Source: Actinernus sp. WN-2022 (taxonomy: Eukaryota > Cnidaria > Anthozoa > Actiniaria > Actinernidae). From it: a stretch of 64,000 nt of DNA. The notes beneath the pieces are model-generated. The model ran no database searches, was not told where the DNA came from, and saw only the letters and a list, made by a program, of their open reading frames with translations. The DNA is taken from contig JAOWCC010001501.1 in the NCBI GenBank assembly GCA_030867875.1, positions 23,123,036 through 23,187,035 of the forward strand, read 5' to 3'. The position numbers and the translations under genes were made by a program. Of this stretch, positions 1-10,500 are shown piece by piece. The first letter of the stretch is position 1, and each line of letters opens with the position of its first letter.

Positions 1-120
1 CTACGAGGGAAAGAGAAAAAATCTCTGACCCAAGTGGGACTCGAACCCAACGACCTCCAGGTTGCATGTCTGGATAGCCAGTAGTGGTCCTGGTTCCGAG
101 GAGGTGAAGGGCGCCCCATC
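1..120. repeat. Decayed SINE-like fragment, family D
   Basis: The complement of bases 20-60 contains a Pol III box-B-like stretch (GGGTTCGAGTCCC). Bases 71-117 (tggatagccagta followed by ttccgaggaggtgaagg) recur at 61584-61640. Two copies with a tRNA-like part suggest an old tRNA-derived SINE. No box A was seen, so the origin is uncertain. Confidence 0.35.
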
Positions 121-837
121 TATTTCCCCTTTTTTTATGAAATCATATACCCCCATTATTATACCTTACCAATCAAATGTGTATTCGGGTTGCATGCCAG
201 CCCAATATTCTGCCATGTACGCCAGTTACCTATTGGACAGTTCGAGCTGTTTGGTATAATGACACACTTATAGGATTCATCCTCACCCAATATGGAAAAT
301 ATTTAAGTTTCGACTTTTAATATTAGACTCGACCTTCGGTCTCGCCCAATATTGAAGTCTTGACTTATATATATTTTCATATTGAATCCACTAAGTGTAC
401 AATGTCTGGCCACTTGCAGTTGTTCTGTCTACTTGTACTCTCAACATGAATGAATTATTGACAGACAGTACAAATCTCTTTGACCCTTACCTGCGCTGTA
501 ACATGTTTCCCAGATTCGTCTGCACTCTTATATATTCTTCTGCAAACTGCAAGTTGGAAAAGACAGCAATATTTTACCATCATTAGCTGATATTTAGCTA
601 TTTGACTGCTGGATACTTAAAAATAATCTGGCACGTTGAAAAGAAAAAAATATAAAATGAACTTCAGCAAAATAGCAAAAACTATGACTACTTTGGGCTA
701 TTTTTAGCACTTTTTTGTTATATTTTCAATAAGTGAATATTAGCTTGTTTTTAAATGTATTGCTCGTTTTCACGTGAAGGCATCGCCACCATCTTGGTCG
801 ATGCCTCGTTAGTTTCTCTTGTTAGATACTACGTCTT
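121..837. other. No gene recognised
   Basis: AT-rich sequence without a convincing reading frame, splice context or repeat. It could be intron or 3' flank of the TAK1 gene on the minus strand, whose coiled-coil end was not fully located. Confidence 0.4.
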
Positions 838-1125
838 TGCATAGTTAATAGAGTGGAATGGTTAGGAAACTCAGGGACCTTCTTTGTTATAGGTCTTTGT
901 TAGCTTTTTTCGACCACTACCGTACACAAAACACAATAGAAATTCCAACATGTTAGTCAATCAGCCAATAGAAACGTGTGAGTTCAGTCGTTCAGGGAAC
1001 CCTAATGAACTATGGTCGTGCACAATCTTTTGTCTTACCCCCTTCCAACCTAAATCGCAGCGCCTTTGTTAGCCCTTTTGAAGTTTGCCGGGTTTCCTAA
1101 CCATTCCACTCTATTAACTATGGTC
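838..1125. repeat. Fold-back repeat (MITE-like)
   Basis: The arm at 838-873 (gcatagttaatagagtggaa then tggttaggaaact) is repeated in inverted orientation at 1088-1122. The spacer is about 210 bp without coding potential. No clear target-site duplication was seen. Confidence 0.6.
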
Positions 1126-1592
1126 TTTGTTATCTGAATCTCTTGGGATTGATTGCAAACCAGCAATATGTTAAGAGCATAATGACACTGAAACCATACA
1201 ATCTCAGAAAAGATTATCATGTGCAACATCACACAACTTCAAGTTACCTCAAGGCCAATACTATACATGTCTTTAAATTTATTTTATTATAAATAATATT
1301 AGCACTGTAATGCGTTATAAATATGTACTGCTGAAGGTCAGCAATTAGGTTGCAGCAGAACTCTCCCGACAGAACGCCAACTGTTTCCATGTCTGAAGTA
1401 CCACCCCCTCTCGTATAATTCCAAGGCATGTCCTAGGCTTTAGCCACACATCCTTTGCACTGTCATCAGCTACACGGATCACATACCATAACTTGGATGT
1501 CTCCACAAGAGTGTTTGCCAACTTTAAATTTCCACGAAATCCTCGGAGACTCAGAAAATTAAAGGGGAACGAGAATAGGATATCTTCCCCTT

Positions 1593-1712
1593 TATCACCG
1601 TTTTCATTTCATTTACCGCCGTTTTTCAATTCATCTACCGCCGTTTTCATTTCATTTACCGCCGTTTTTCAATTCATCTACCGCCGTTTCCATTTAATTT
1701 ACCGCTGTTTTT
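1593..1712. repeat. Minisatellite, 22/44-bp unit
   Basis: Five consecutive units share the core taccgccgttttc/ttcaa, alternating ttcatttcatttaccgccg with tcaattcatctaccgccg. This gives a 44-bp dimeric period. The open frame across it (1493-1765) is probably fortuitous. Confidence 0.7.
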
Positions 1713-1852
1713 TATGGCGCGAGACCAACAGACTTCCGTCAATCATACAAAGTGGGGAGGTGTAATTAAAGTGCCTATAACCCACAAAATTATTATTTTT
1801 TGATTGAAACTTTAAACTATTCTTTAGAACTTAAAGCAAAAACGGGGGGCCA

Positions 1853-1994
1853 TCCTGTACCGCTCGAAACGAGCCACAGCATTGGCTTTCCCAACAATAC
1901 AAAACACCCTGACCTTTAGAACGTGCAGTACGAAAACAATAGAGCTACAGTATAATGGTGCAATCAGAATACAGGTCGCGAGCGGTACAGATTA
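1853..1994. repeat. Fold-back repeat, family H copy 1
   Basis: The ends are short inverted repeats (ctgtaccgctcg and cgagcggtacag). The interior (gaaacgagccacagcattgg, then tttagaacgtgcagtac) is shared with 60264-60488. Two related copies indicate a small non-autonomous DNA element. Confidence 0.6.
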
Positions 1995-3153
1995 CTGAAA
2001 ACAGGAGGCTAAAACCCAACTGTAATTTTTTACGGCCTTTCAAAGTTGAGAACCAGAAGTTTTCAATTCTCTTTGGGGGCCTGGAGACTAGTAACCTGTG
2101 ACGTGTATGTAGTAAGGCGTCCTTCCAATTCCATACAAACATCTCTTATTTCTGCCACTCTTGAAAGCTCACCACATGGTAAATATCCAATCAAATTTAC
2201 TAATTTCGATGTGCTCTTTCTTGTGATGAAGTTTATTTCATACTGACTAGACTATATATAGGGCAGTTTTCCTTTTTGAATCCTTTTTCTTATTCAGATT
2301 TTCCAACTCCTTTGAGAATAGCAAGACAATGGTCTAAATTAAAGGAACGAATGAAACCGTGCAAAGGATTCTGGTAGTTGTAGTAAAATGATGTCCGACT
2401 GACATCACAATTCCAGGCCCTCACTAAGACTCGCGCTGACTTCCAACTGGAAACAGGGAGCACAAAACGGATGTTTCCCCCAACTTTGACGCCACCACTA
2501 AAATCGTCGAAGTTTAGTTTTTTAACTTTCATTTTTTCGAATTCTTAGTCAGTGCGCTATAGAGAATCTATGTAAAAGAAAAAAATTGGGGGGTTTAAGC
2601 ACTTTAACTGAAACGGCGGGACGTGAAAACGTATTCTCTCAACAAATCCTGTGTTTATTGTTTCTTTTATTATTCACCTTTTATTGCTTTTCTTACTCAG
2701 GTTTTCTAAAAAAAAAATACGAAACTACAACAATACGCAGAGTTGTGAATAGCCCACCTTCTCGCCGGTATTTATGAATGTTTCACTTCAGAATGAGGCT
2801 AAGCCTGAGTACATGCGTCTGTAGTCATTGCATTCAGCGGTATAGCAATGCCAACGGTGACAATGTTCCATGTATCTTTACTCTTTATTCGCATTTTGTC
2901 TTGCCAAAATATATAACTCGTAAAAATACACACCTTTATTATTCTATTCACGAAGCCATAAAATACTTACTGGTTATTTCATGGTTTTCTATGGAATACC
3001 GGCGAATATTTCACGAGAAATTTGTATTATTTGGTATGCAACGAGCCTTTAGGCCTTTCATAGAAAAACCATGAAATAGCACCCTGTACTTCATAGTAAA
3101 GCTGAGCTCTGATTGGCTGAAATAAAATATTTATAGGATAATGGGTTTTATGT
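1995..3153. other. No gene recognised
   Basis: Several short open frames on both strands, none with a recognisable domain or convincing splice sites. The expected downstream TAK1 exons (rest of the TAB-binding coiled coil) could lie here or outside the window but were not identified. Confidence 0.35.
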
Positions 3154-3303
3154 AAGGGTTAGATAATGGCACGAGAGTTCTATGTGATTTAGAGTGCCGA
3201 GCATTTAGCTAGAAAACCACGAGCGCGTTAGCACGAGTGGTTTTCTATCTAAAATGCGAGGCACTCTAAATCACATAGAACTCGAGTGTTCATTATCTAA
3301 CCA
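3154..3303. repeat. Fold-back repeat
   Basis: The two halves are near-perfect inverted copies. Bases 3158-3222 (ggttagataatggcacgaga onward) pair with 3235-3303, leaving only a short loop. The transcript would form a long hairpin. Typical of a terminal-inverted-repeat-only element. Confidence 0.75.
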
Positions 3304-3407
3304 TCTTAGAATTTGGGCACATTCACGAGACATTTTTTTCAGAAATTCTTGGCAACTACTGTAAGAAACTCTGAACATTTCGAAATATACAGGGTCTAGA
3401 CTAGGGG

Positions 3408-3506
3408 AGTAATTAGTATTCTCTATATAGAGAATACTAATAAGGCTATTGTTTTCTATTGTTTCATAGCCTTATTTGTATTCTCTATATAGAGAATACT
3501 AATTAC
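3408..3506. repeat. Palindrome containing a perfect inner palindrome
   Basis: Two inverted arms of about 42 bp are separated by a loop of about 15 bp. Each arm itself contains the perfect palindrome tattctctatatagagaata, so the region can fold either as one cruciform or two small ones. Confidence 0.75.
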
Positions 3507-3882
3507 TAACTATGGGATTTAGACAGCTGAAATGGGGAACGCTGATTGGTCGAGTGGGTGTGACCATGTTCTAAGTGCTACATAAAAGCCTATGTATCAA
3601 AACATTACATTGCTGTGACGTCACACGTTCATGTCGCACGTATCTCCAAGTTGCCATAAATTGCCGCGATTTTACGATTTTACGTTCTTGTGGTGAAATT
3701 GTTGTACTACACTCAATTGCTGCACTCCTTCGTGTATTACAACATTCACCACTCGAAGATAAAAACTGTTTATTTGTTTGGCCATGTAATATCCTCTATT
3801 TAGTACATGTACAAATGACAGTAGATACCACACCAGTGAATAGTGTTTTTCGCAAGCCCTGATTGGCTACTCAAAAGGTTAA

Positions 3883-4232
3883 GGTATTCATTTATATAGC
3901 GTAAATTCTATATGAATATATTCAAATGCGCTTCACAAGGTCATTCTTTGTGATACGGACTGCTATTGTGGCGCAATGTGCTGCCGTGCAGTTTACAATC
4001 ATGAGTGATTGTTAGTACCTCAGAATACCTGGCTGTTGTGTCGGGAGACAATCCGCTACTCTTTCTCGAAATTACACAACAGGTTCTTTCACATCCCCCT
4101 CGTATAGATTAGAAGAGGAAGGAGACAAGGCCAAAGACTTATACGTCCCTGCCCTAGGACGCGGCTGGGATTCGAAACCCCGACCTCCCGCACTCTAGAC
4201 CGTGCTCTACCAACTGAGCTAACCAGTGAGGC
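3883..4232 (-). repeat. tRNA-derived SINE, family A copy 1
   Basis: On the minus strand the element starts at 4232 with a tRNA-like head: a box A (TTAGCTCAGTTGGTAGAGC) and, about 35 bp on, a box-B-like GGGGTTTCGAATCCC. A non-tRNA body follows down to about 3883 (tatatagaatttacgc side). Other copies with the same head and body lie at 12366-12722, 26015-26370 and 35349-36612 (split). The same orientation and architecture support a retroposed SINE family rather than a functional tRNA gene. Confidence 0.8.
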
Positions 4233-4372
4233 GGGATATCCTTTGCTAGTCACCTCCGAGCGAAGCAGCGATCACCTCGCGCGAGTTTTTGTCCATTTCA
4301 CAGAAAATAAAATAACTATTCGGTGCTGGCTATTCTCTTGTGTGGTAAATACTAAAACAATTATTCACCTCA

Positions 4373-4403
<31 letters not shown>

Positions 4404-4518
4404 GGCTATCCACCACTATTCACCTCCACTTCGTTGAGTAATTGTTAACTATACAGTATTACACATAACTGGTTAGTTGAAGTTAATAACCTTTAGTATA
4501 TACTTTTAAAAGAGATAC

Positions 4519-4578
4519 CTTGATATGTTGCTCAAATAATTCCACTGATTCTGGAATAGAGGGATTTGGTGCGATTGG
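4519..4578 (-). CDS. TAK1 exon: start of TAB2/3-binding coiled coil
   Basis: A 60-bp open segment with acceptor ttttcacag and donor gtatctc encodes 20 residues: [18 protein letters not shown] preceded by PI. This matches the vertebrate TAK1 C-terminal region around LAPCPNSKESMAVFEQHCK, where the TAB2/TAB3-binding coiled coil begins. Both ends are phase 0. At least one linking exon between this and exon 11 (which ends in phase 1 if spliced) is missing from my reading, as is the rest of the coiled coil. The assignment rests on one short match, so it is likely but not certain. Confidence 0.7.
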
Positions 4579-7500
4579 CTGTGAAAAAGAGACCAAAAAA
4601 TGAGAAAAAACTCACAAATATGAAATACACAGTTAGTATATACATGTAGTCGGTAACCTTCAGTTGGTAGATCGAGAAACTGATTGTTTCGCATTCATGG
4701 GATATTGAGCATTATTATTTGCTAAGTAATTTCGCGAGCTTTTATTGGGCAAATTGCAGTCCATAACTTCCAGTACGGACCTTCCATCCACTTCCAGTCT
4801 CAAATAAAAAGAAGCCATACGATAAACATCTTATTAACCTTATTTGCTCGGTCCGTATCATAAGTTATGGATCCTCGTTCCCCCCCCCCCCCCAACAAGG
4901 CTTTACCTCGGTGTAGGAACCATTCCCTGGAGACCATGCCCTCGCGCGCTCGGTGAGTTGTCGTATTACCGATTATAGTGTATTGAATACTATAATACTA
5001 TAATTTATGCACCTGCTCATCATTAGTGGATATAAATATGTGGCGAAAAAACGATTGCCACCAAGCGAATTCACTCATGGTCTAGCGGTTAGGGTTTGGT
5101 TAGGGTTCGATTCCTACTCTGAGCTCAGTGTAATTTTTTTTCAAGTAGAGGCTCCCCAATAGAGGTAATCGGTTAACGCTGTTGCCACCCAATTCAGATC
5201 ATGTGATGTAAACAGATGCTACTCTGGGGAATTATTCCTTTTTCATTCTAATCATAATGCAGTCATGCCTATACGAATAAAATTACGTTTCAAAGAGTCA
5301 ATTCTCCAGAGTAATGTGTGTTTACATCACATGATCTGAACTGGGTGACAACAGAGTTAGCCGCTTCGGTGCTCTGGAAATATTCTAAGTCGCACATTAT
5401 TCATAGTTAACAAAGGGAGTTTTATGACGCAGTTTGTGAGGTTCTTACACTGAGGTAACACCACTTTTTTTATGGCCTGAGCACTTGGGCCATAAAAAAA
5501 TGGGGGAAAAACGTTGGTCCATAACTTATGGTATGGACCTCACATTCAGTTAATAAGAGTGTATATTCACCTCCGAAACGGGAGATAATGTCAGTGATTT
5601 TGTTTCAGCTGTTTAACAGCGTAAATTCGTGTTTTATACCAGTGCTTCAAAGAGGAAAGTTGTTAGGCAGTAACCATTTGATTTCATAGTTAACCAGTTA
5701 TTGGTAAATTGATTGATGGTCTTTGGCTTTGAATGCTTATTATAATGTAAACAACTTTGCCAAGTTTTACTGCATTTTCAGAACTGTAAGCTCTTCAAGC
5801 TAGATAGATAGAAACCTTTATTTTTAAAAGCAGGGTAGTCCATTCAGTTACAAACTGTGACCGTTATCAATAGGAGCCCTGACAATTAAATTATAACAAT
5901 TAAACTATCAATAAATATCGTAACTATTATTATTAAAAAGTTAAAACTACTTACAGATATAATTGATAAACATAGAAAACGAACAATACTTAAAACTACC
6001 ATTTCAGACCCGAGTTTTTGATACCGATTTTTAGCTATTTCTAGACTGAAAGGAACCCTCTCCCCTAAGAAAACTGTAGTCATTGTTACCCTGGAATTTT
6101 CAACTGACTTATAATACTGGGGGTTCAAAGTTTTTAGTCGGCCATTTTTGATGTGTTGTCGCTGGATTACTACGGAGCTGGCGGGAAGTTTGTTTGAGGG
6201 AATACAGAGAATTTAAGGCTTTTTAGAGCCTTTTAACCATTTATATTTAGTACTGGAGGACATCATTAAGTCTGATGAGGGCTAAAATCAGCACTTTCTC
6301 GAAGAACTGAGTCTGTGCCTGGTATTTTGACTGAGAAGGAACATTGTTTCTTGCTCGTAGGGATGGGCCATGAGCTCTTCAGTCAACTTGCCGTGGGCTT
6401 TATAAATGGGGTCTGGAGCCACGCATCATAGCTTTTTTGGAATATTGTACAACATTTACTTGCCATTGATTCCAATGTGAAGCTATTAGGTCGAAATGGC
6501 TTTATATATTTTGAAGAATGAAGATGGGGGAGGGCCATGCTGCCAGTTGGTTGGATTTCCCGGAATGCTTTGCGGTCAGAGTGGTTAAATTTAGCTTGCT
6601 CTGACGTGCTTATGGAATGGATGGCTTGGTGCTGGGCAAGGTTAAGTGTGTAATACGGCTGGGAATTTTTTTTCTTCAATTTTTTTTTCTCGCCTTTCAG
6701 TCTCGAAAAAATAAAACTGACTCATAAACATACCCAGCCGTATTACACAACTTTTCGTGTAATAACCTCTTTATAACATACATGTACCTGTAAATGAGGG
6801 TCTAACAGTTCGTATGCAGCCATTGATTGTTCTGACAATAAAAAAAACATACAACAGTTAAACAACATAAACCTTGTTTATTATATGGCGGGTCTAGGTA
6901 ACTTTGTGAGCTACGATTAGTCAGTTTGTGGTCCATAACTACCGCAAAATTCAAGCAAAGCTGGTTTTGACTACTTTTGAGCCACATAATAAACAAGTTA
7001 ATAAGAGGTATTTATTTCTACTGTTTACATTTAAGAAATAGAAAACATTTCCCGTGTTTCTATAGAGTTATGGAAACACGAGTGGGAGTTTGGGAGAACG
7101 AGAAATGGCAGTGGGAACACGAGCCCGAAGGGCGAGTGTTTCCACAGCTATTTCGAGTTCTTCCAAACTTCCACAAGTGTTTCTATAACTCTATAGAAAC
7201 AAGGGGAAAATGTTTTCTATTTCCTTTATAAAATAAACGAATATAAGCACGGAAAGGCTCGCTTAATTTGATAACCAAAACGTAAATTCTCACAACTAGC
7301 TCAAGCGCGCGCTCAACTGTCTATGTTTCTATAGAGTTATAGAAACACGGCTTACAACCAATCAGAGCGCGCGTACTATCGAAACTATTTTATAAATAGT
7401 GGTGTTATTCCTCACTTATTTAACACGATAATACATTTTTACTAACTCACACTCTGATTGGCTAAAAGCTATGACTGCGAGAGTGTAGATCATGCATATG

Positions 7501-10500
7501 TAACATTTTATTAACGCACACTCTGATTGGTTTGTGAGATTGTAGATCGTACAAATGATGTTACATCCACGTTGACACATTTTCAACTGGACTTTGGCGA
7601 TTGTTTTCAGAGAAATAAATGACTTAGTTGCCAGTGTCAAAATGTTGTCTTAGGGCGATAAAAAAGAGTAGAAATTAAAACAAGACTAATTAGCTTCCCC
7701 CATATATGGTTTGTGCATTTTTCTAGTGAAAATCTATCAAATAAAGCAAGTACAACAGAGTATGATATGCTCTGTATTCTGACAAAAAAAACACTGCTGA
7801 AGCTGCATGTAATATTATCTACAAGGCATAGCACATCTGTTCAGAACAAAATGTAAATTGTTGAAGGTACTGCACATCTACAACATGTAGGTTGTATATT
7901 AAACATCATGACAACATGTCTCTACAATGTACCTGAATTATATTGACGCGGTAGCCTTTGGTCATGCTCTCCATTAATTTTCCTTGATGACACTGGCCCA
8001 GGGGGACTGGAAATGGACCGGTTCATCTCGTGAGGGTGCCCAGGTGGCTGACCAAAGTAGAATGGAGTCGGTCTTATAGGCTCACTGATCTTTCTCTCCA
8101 TGTATGGACTACCTCTGTTGGATGATCCTGGGCTTGAGTTCCCTGATCCTGGGGTTCTACAAGGTGGATGCCAGTATGTCGGAGTAGATCTTTCACTTGA
8201 CGACCCCTGTGAAATATTTCTACCTTCTGGGTTAGAAGTGAGGTCATTTGCCAGGGCCTTTTGAAGTGATTCCAAGTTAAATTCCTCATCGTTCAACCAA
8301 TCCTGGCCAGGAACAGGCGTGTTGTGTGGGACAATGGGAACAATTGGAACAATGGGACTAAACCCAGTAAACTCAGGCCCACTACTAGGTGTATCATCGC
8401 CAGTGGGAATGGAGTATCTTGGTGGCTGATAATACGCCTGCGGCTTGTAACCAGCTGATGCGTTGGGAAAATACACCGGTCTTCCGTCCTCACTCATGTG
8501 CAGAGTCCTGGGTAATGAGGGATGGAGTGGATGTGCAGAAGTCCCTGATGTGGGACTCGTATACCCCTGCATGCTAGAGTTTACTACACTGCTTGGATGC
8601 CCCTGAGAACTGGTAACATTTGGCATTGTAACACCAAAGCCTTGTCCGGACATTGCGTTTGTAAACCTCACATTTCCAATAGGTCCCTGTGCTGGACCCC
8701 CAAAAGCATGGGTATTAGTTGGATAGCCTTGACCTGAAGTTGAATATCCTTGGGACGAAAGTGGAAAATCATGGGATGAAGCTGGGTATCCCTGGGCTAT
8801 TGGATAGCCAACAAGATTTGAATTTCCCTGCATCATGCCATTTCCTGGATTGATTCCAGGATGGCCTTGTGTTGTGACGTATCCTTGACTAGTACATGTA
8901 GATGGGTACCCTTGAGTAATAGAGGCTGCTGTGGATGTTGATAAACCTTGGTACTGCCCTGGAAAGACATATGTTCCCTCAGGAATGGTTGGAGGGACTT
9001 GCTGCAATCTTGGTAGATTGGCTGGCCCTGGACTGTTATGTGTTCCTAACCCAGTGCTGCTCGTGTGTGGTGGGTTGTTAATCTGACTGGTGACTGGAAG
9101 GTTTATTCTTGGACTTACAGTGTGCATGGGGCTAGTCTCGGCACTTGCTGCAGGAGTCAGTGCACCTTTTTCAGAGCTCTGTGCAACTTTGGTTGGCTGA
9201 AAGATTTCAGGAAGGGGACTGATTGGCCTTCCTGGAACCTTACTAAGTCTTAAGAAATTATTGCCCACATTTCCCACAGTATCATGTGAGGTTTGACGCT
9301 TATACACAAGATTAGGGTTGCTAGTTGGAGACTCTGGCTTAGGGCTAACAATAGCAAGCTTTTCAGGGCTTTGGGGTTGAGTAGAAATTAGCAGAGGCTC
9401 TTCTTCCTCCTCTTCCCTTTCTTCATCTTCAATCTCATACGAACCCTCTTCACCATCATCACTGTTAGAAGTGTCACTCTTTTGAATTATTGTATCACCC
9501 CAACCACTACTTTGTGTTAAGGCACCTGTGTTTGGGCCAGGAATGAGAGAACCTTGCTCTGCCTGAGTTTCATCTTCTGGTGAACCAGGAGGAAATACAA
9601 GCCAGGTATCGGCACCCGGAAAGAACTGTAAAAAAATAACTTTGTTACCTTACCAGGGACTGCAATCATATTTTCGTTAACTTGGAAATTGGGATGCAAT
9701 GCTGGTAATTGTATCAAAACTAAAAATAATATTACTAATTGGGCTGCGTCAGGCAAAAAGGGCCTGGAAGACAGAATAAATTATGTAAATGTACTTTGAA
9801 ATTGTACCATGTTATACTTGTGGCGCGATTACAATATGCATCACAAGCGCCACATTGTGCTACTAACAAGACTTAGTAATGTTGATTTCATGAAATTGAC
9901 AAGTGAAATTGACGAAAAAAATTATGATATTTTTACACAAAGGTGTGATCACAATTTTAGCAGGTGCAAATGATTCCTTATCATCAGACAATTGTTTCAA
10001 GGTGTAACTTATACTATTGTTAAAATCAATGATATTATGAGCTATGGTCTACTTGCTTTATGGTCTATTTTATGGTCTATTTTACGGTCTATTTTACGTC
10101 GAAGATACAGGAAACCATTACCTGGTCTCCCAAGCCAGAAGCTTATATTTAAGTATTCCGATGAACTCCAGGATCAAATTGGAATTTAGGTTGGTTTTTT
10201 GAGGAGGGAGGAAAACCAGAGAACCCAGAGAAAAACCCTTGGAACAAGGGCGAGATACCAACAAACTCAACTCACATATGGCGCTGCGCGTTCAGGAATC
10301 GAACCTGGGCCACAGAGGTGAGAGGCGAAGCGCTTAACCACTGCGCTACACTGGATCATCTTGTTCATCTTATAACCCCTCTGACAGGATTCCTAATTTT
10401 TGTGGTCATATTTGTAATCGGGCCCTTGCATAAAAATCGTGTAAATTTCACCCCTGTTTTTGTTGTCAATTTCTTGAAACTTTTATTGTTATGAATGAAA

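Larger units (their letters stand above)
4579..7921 (-). other. TAK1 intron or 3' region
   Basis: Holds repeat family E (4760-4871 and 5455-5547), fold-backs at 5148-5385, 6646-6752 and 7035-7222, a poly-C run at about 4880-4894, and a tRNA-like scrap at 5085-5130. No coding exon was recognised, although reading phase requires one if exon 11 is spliced to 4578. Confidence 0.5.

Noticed and set aside
5085..5130. Possible tRNA-Glu gene (tggtctagcggttagg ... gggttcgattcc)
   Set aside because: Box A and box B-like motifs are present, but only about 9 bp lie between them, leaving no anticodon arm. At most a pseudo-tRNA scrap.
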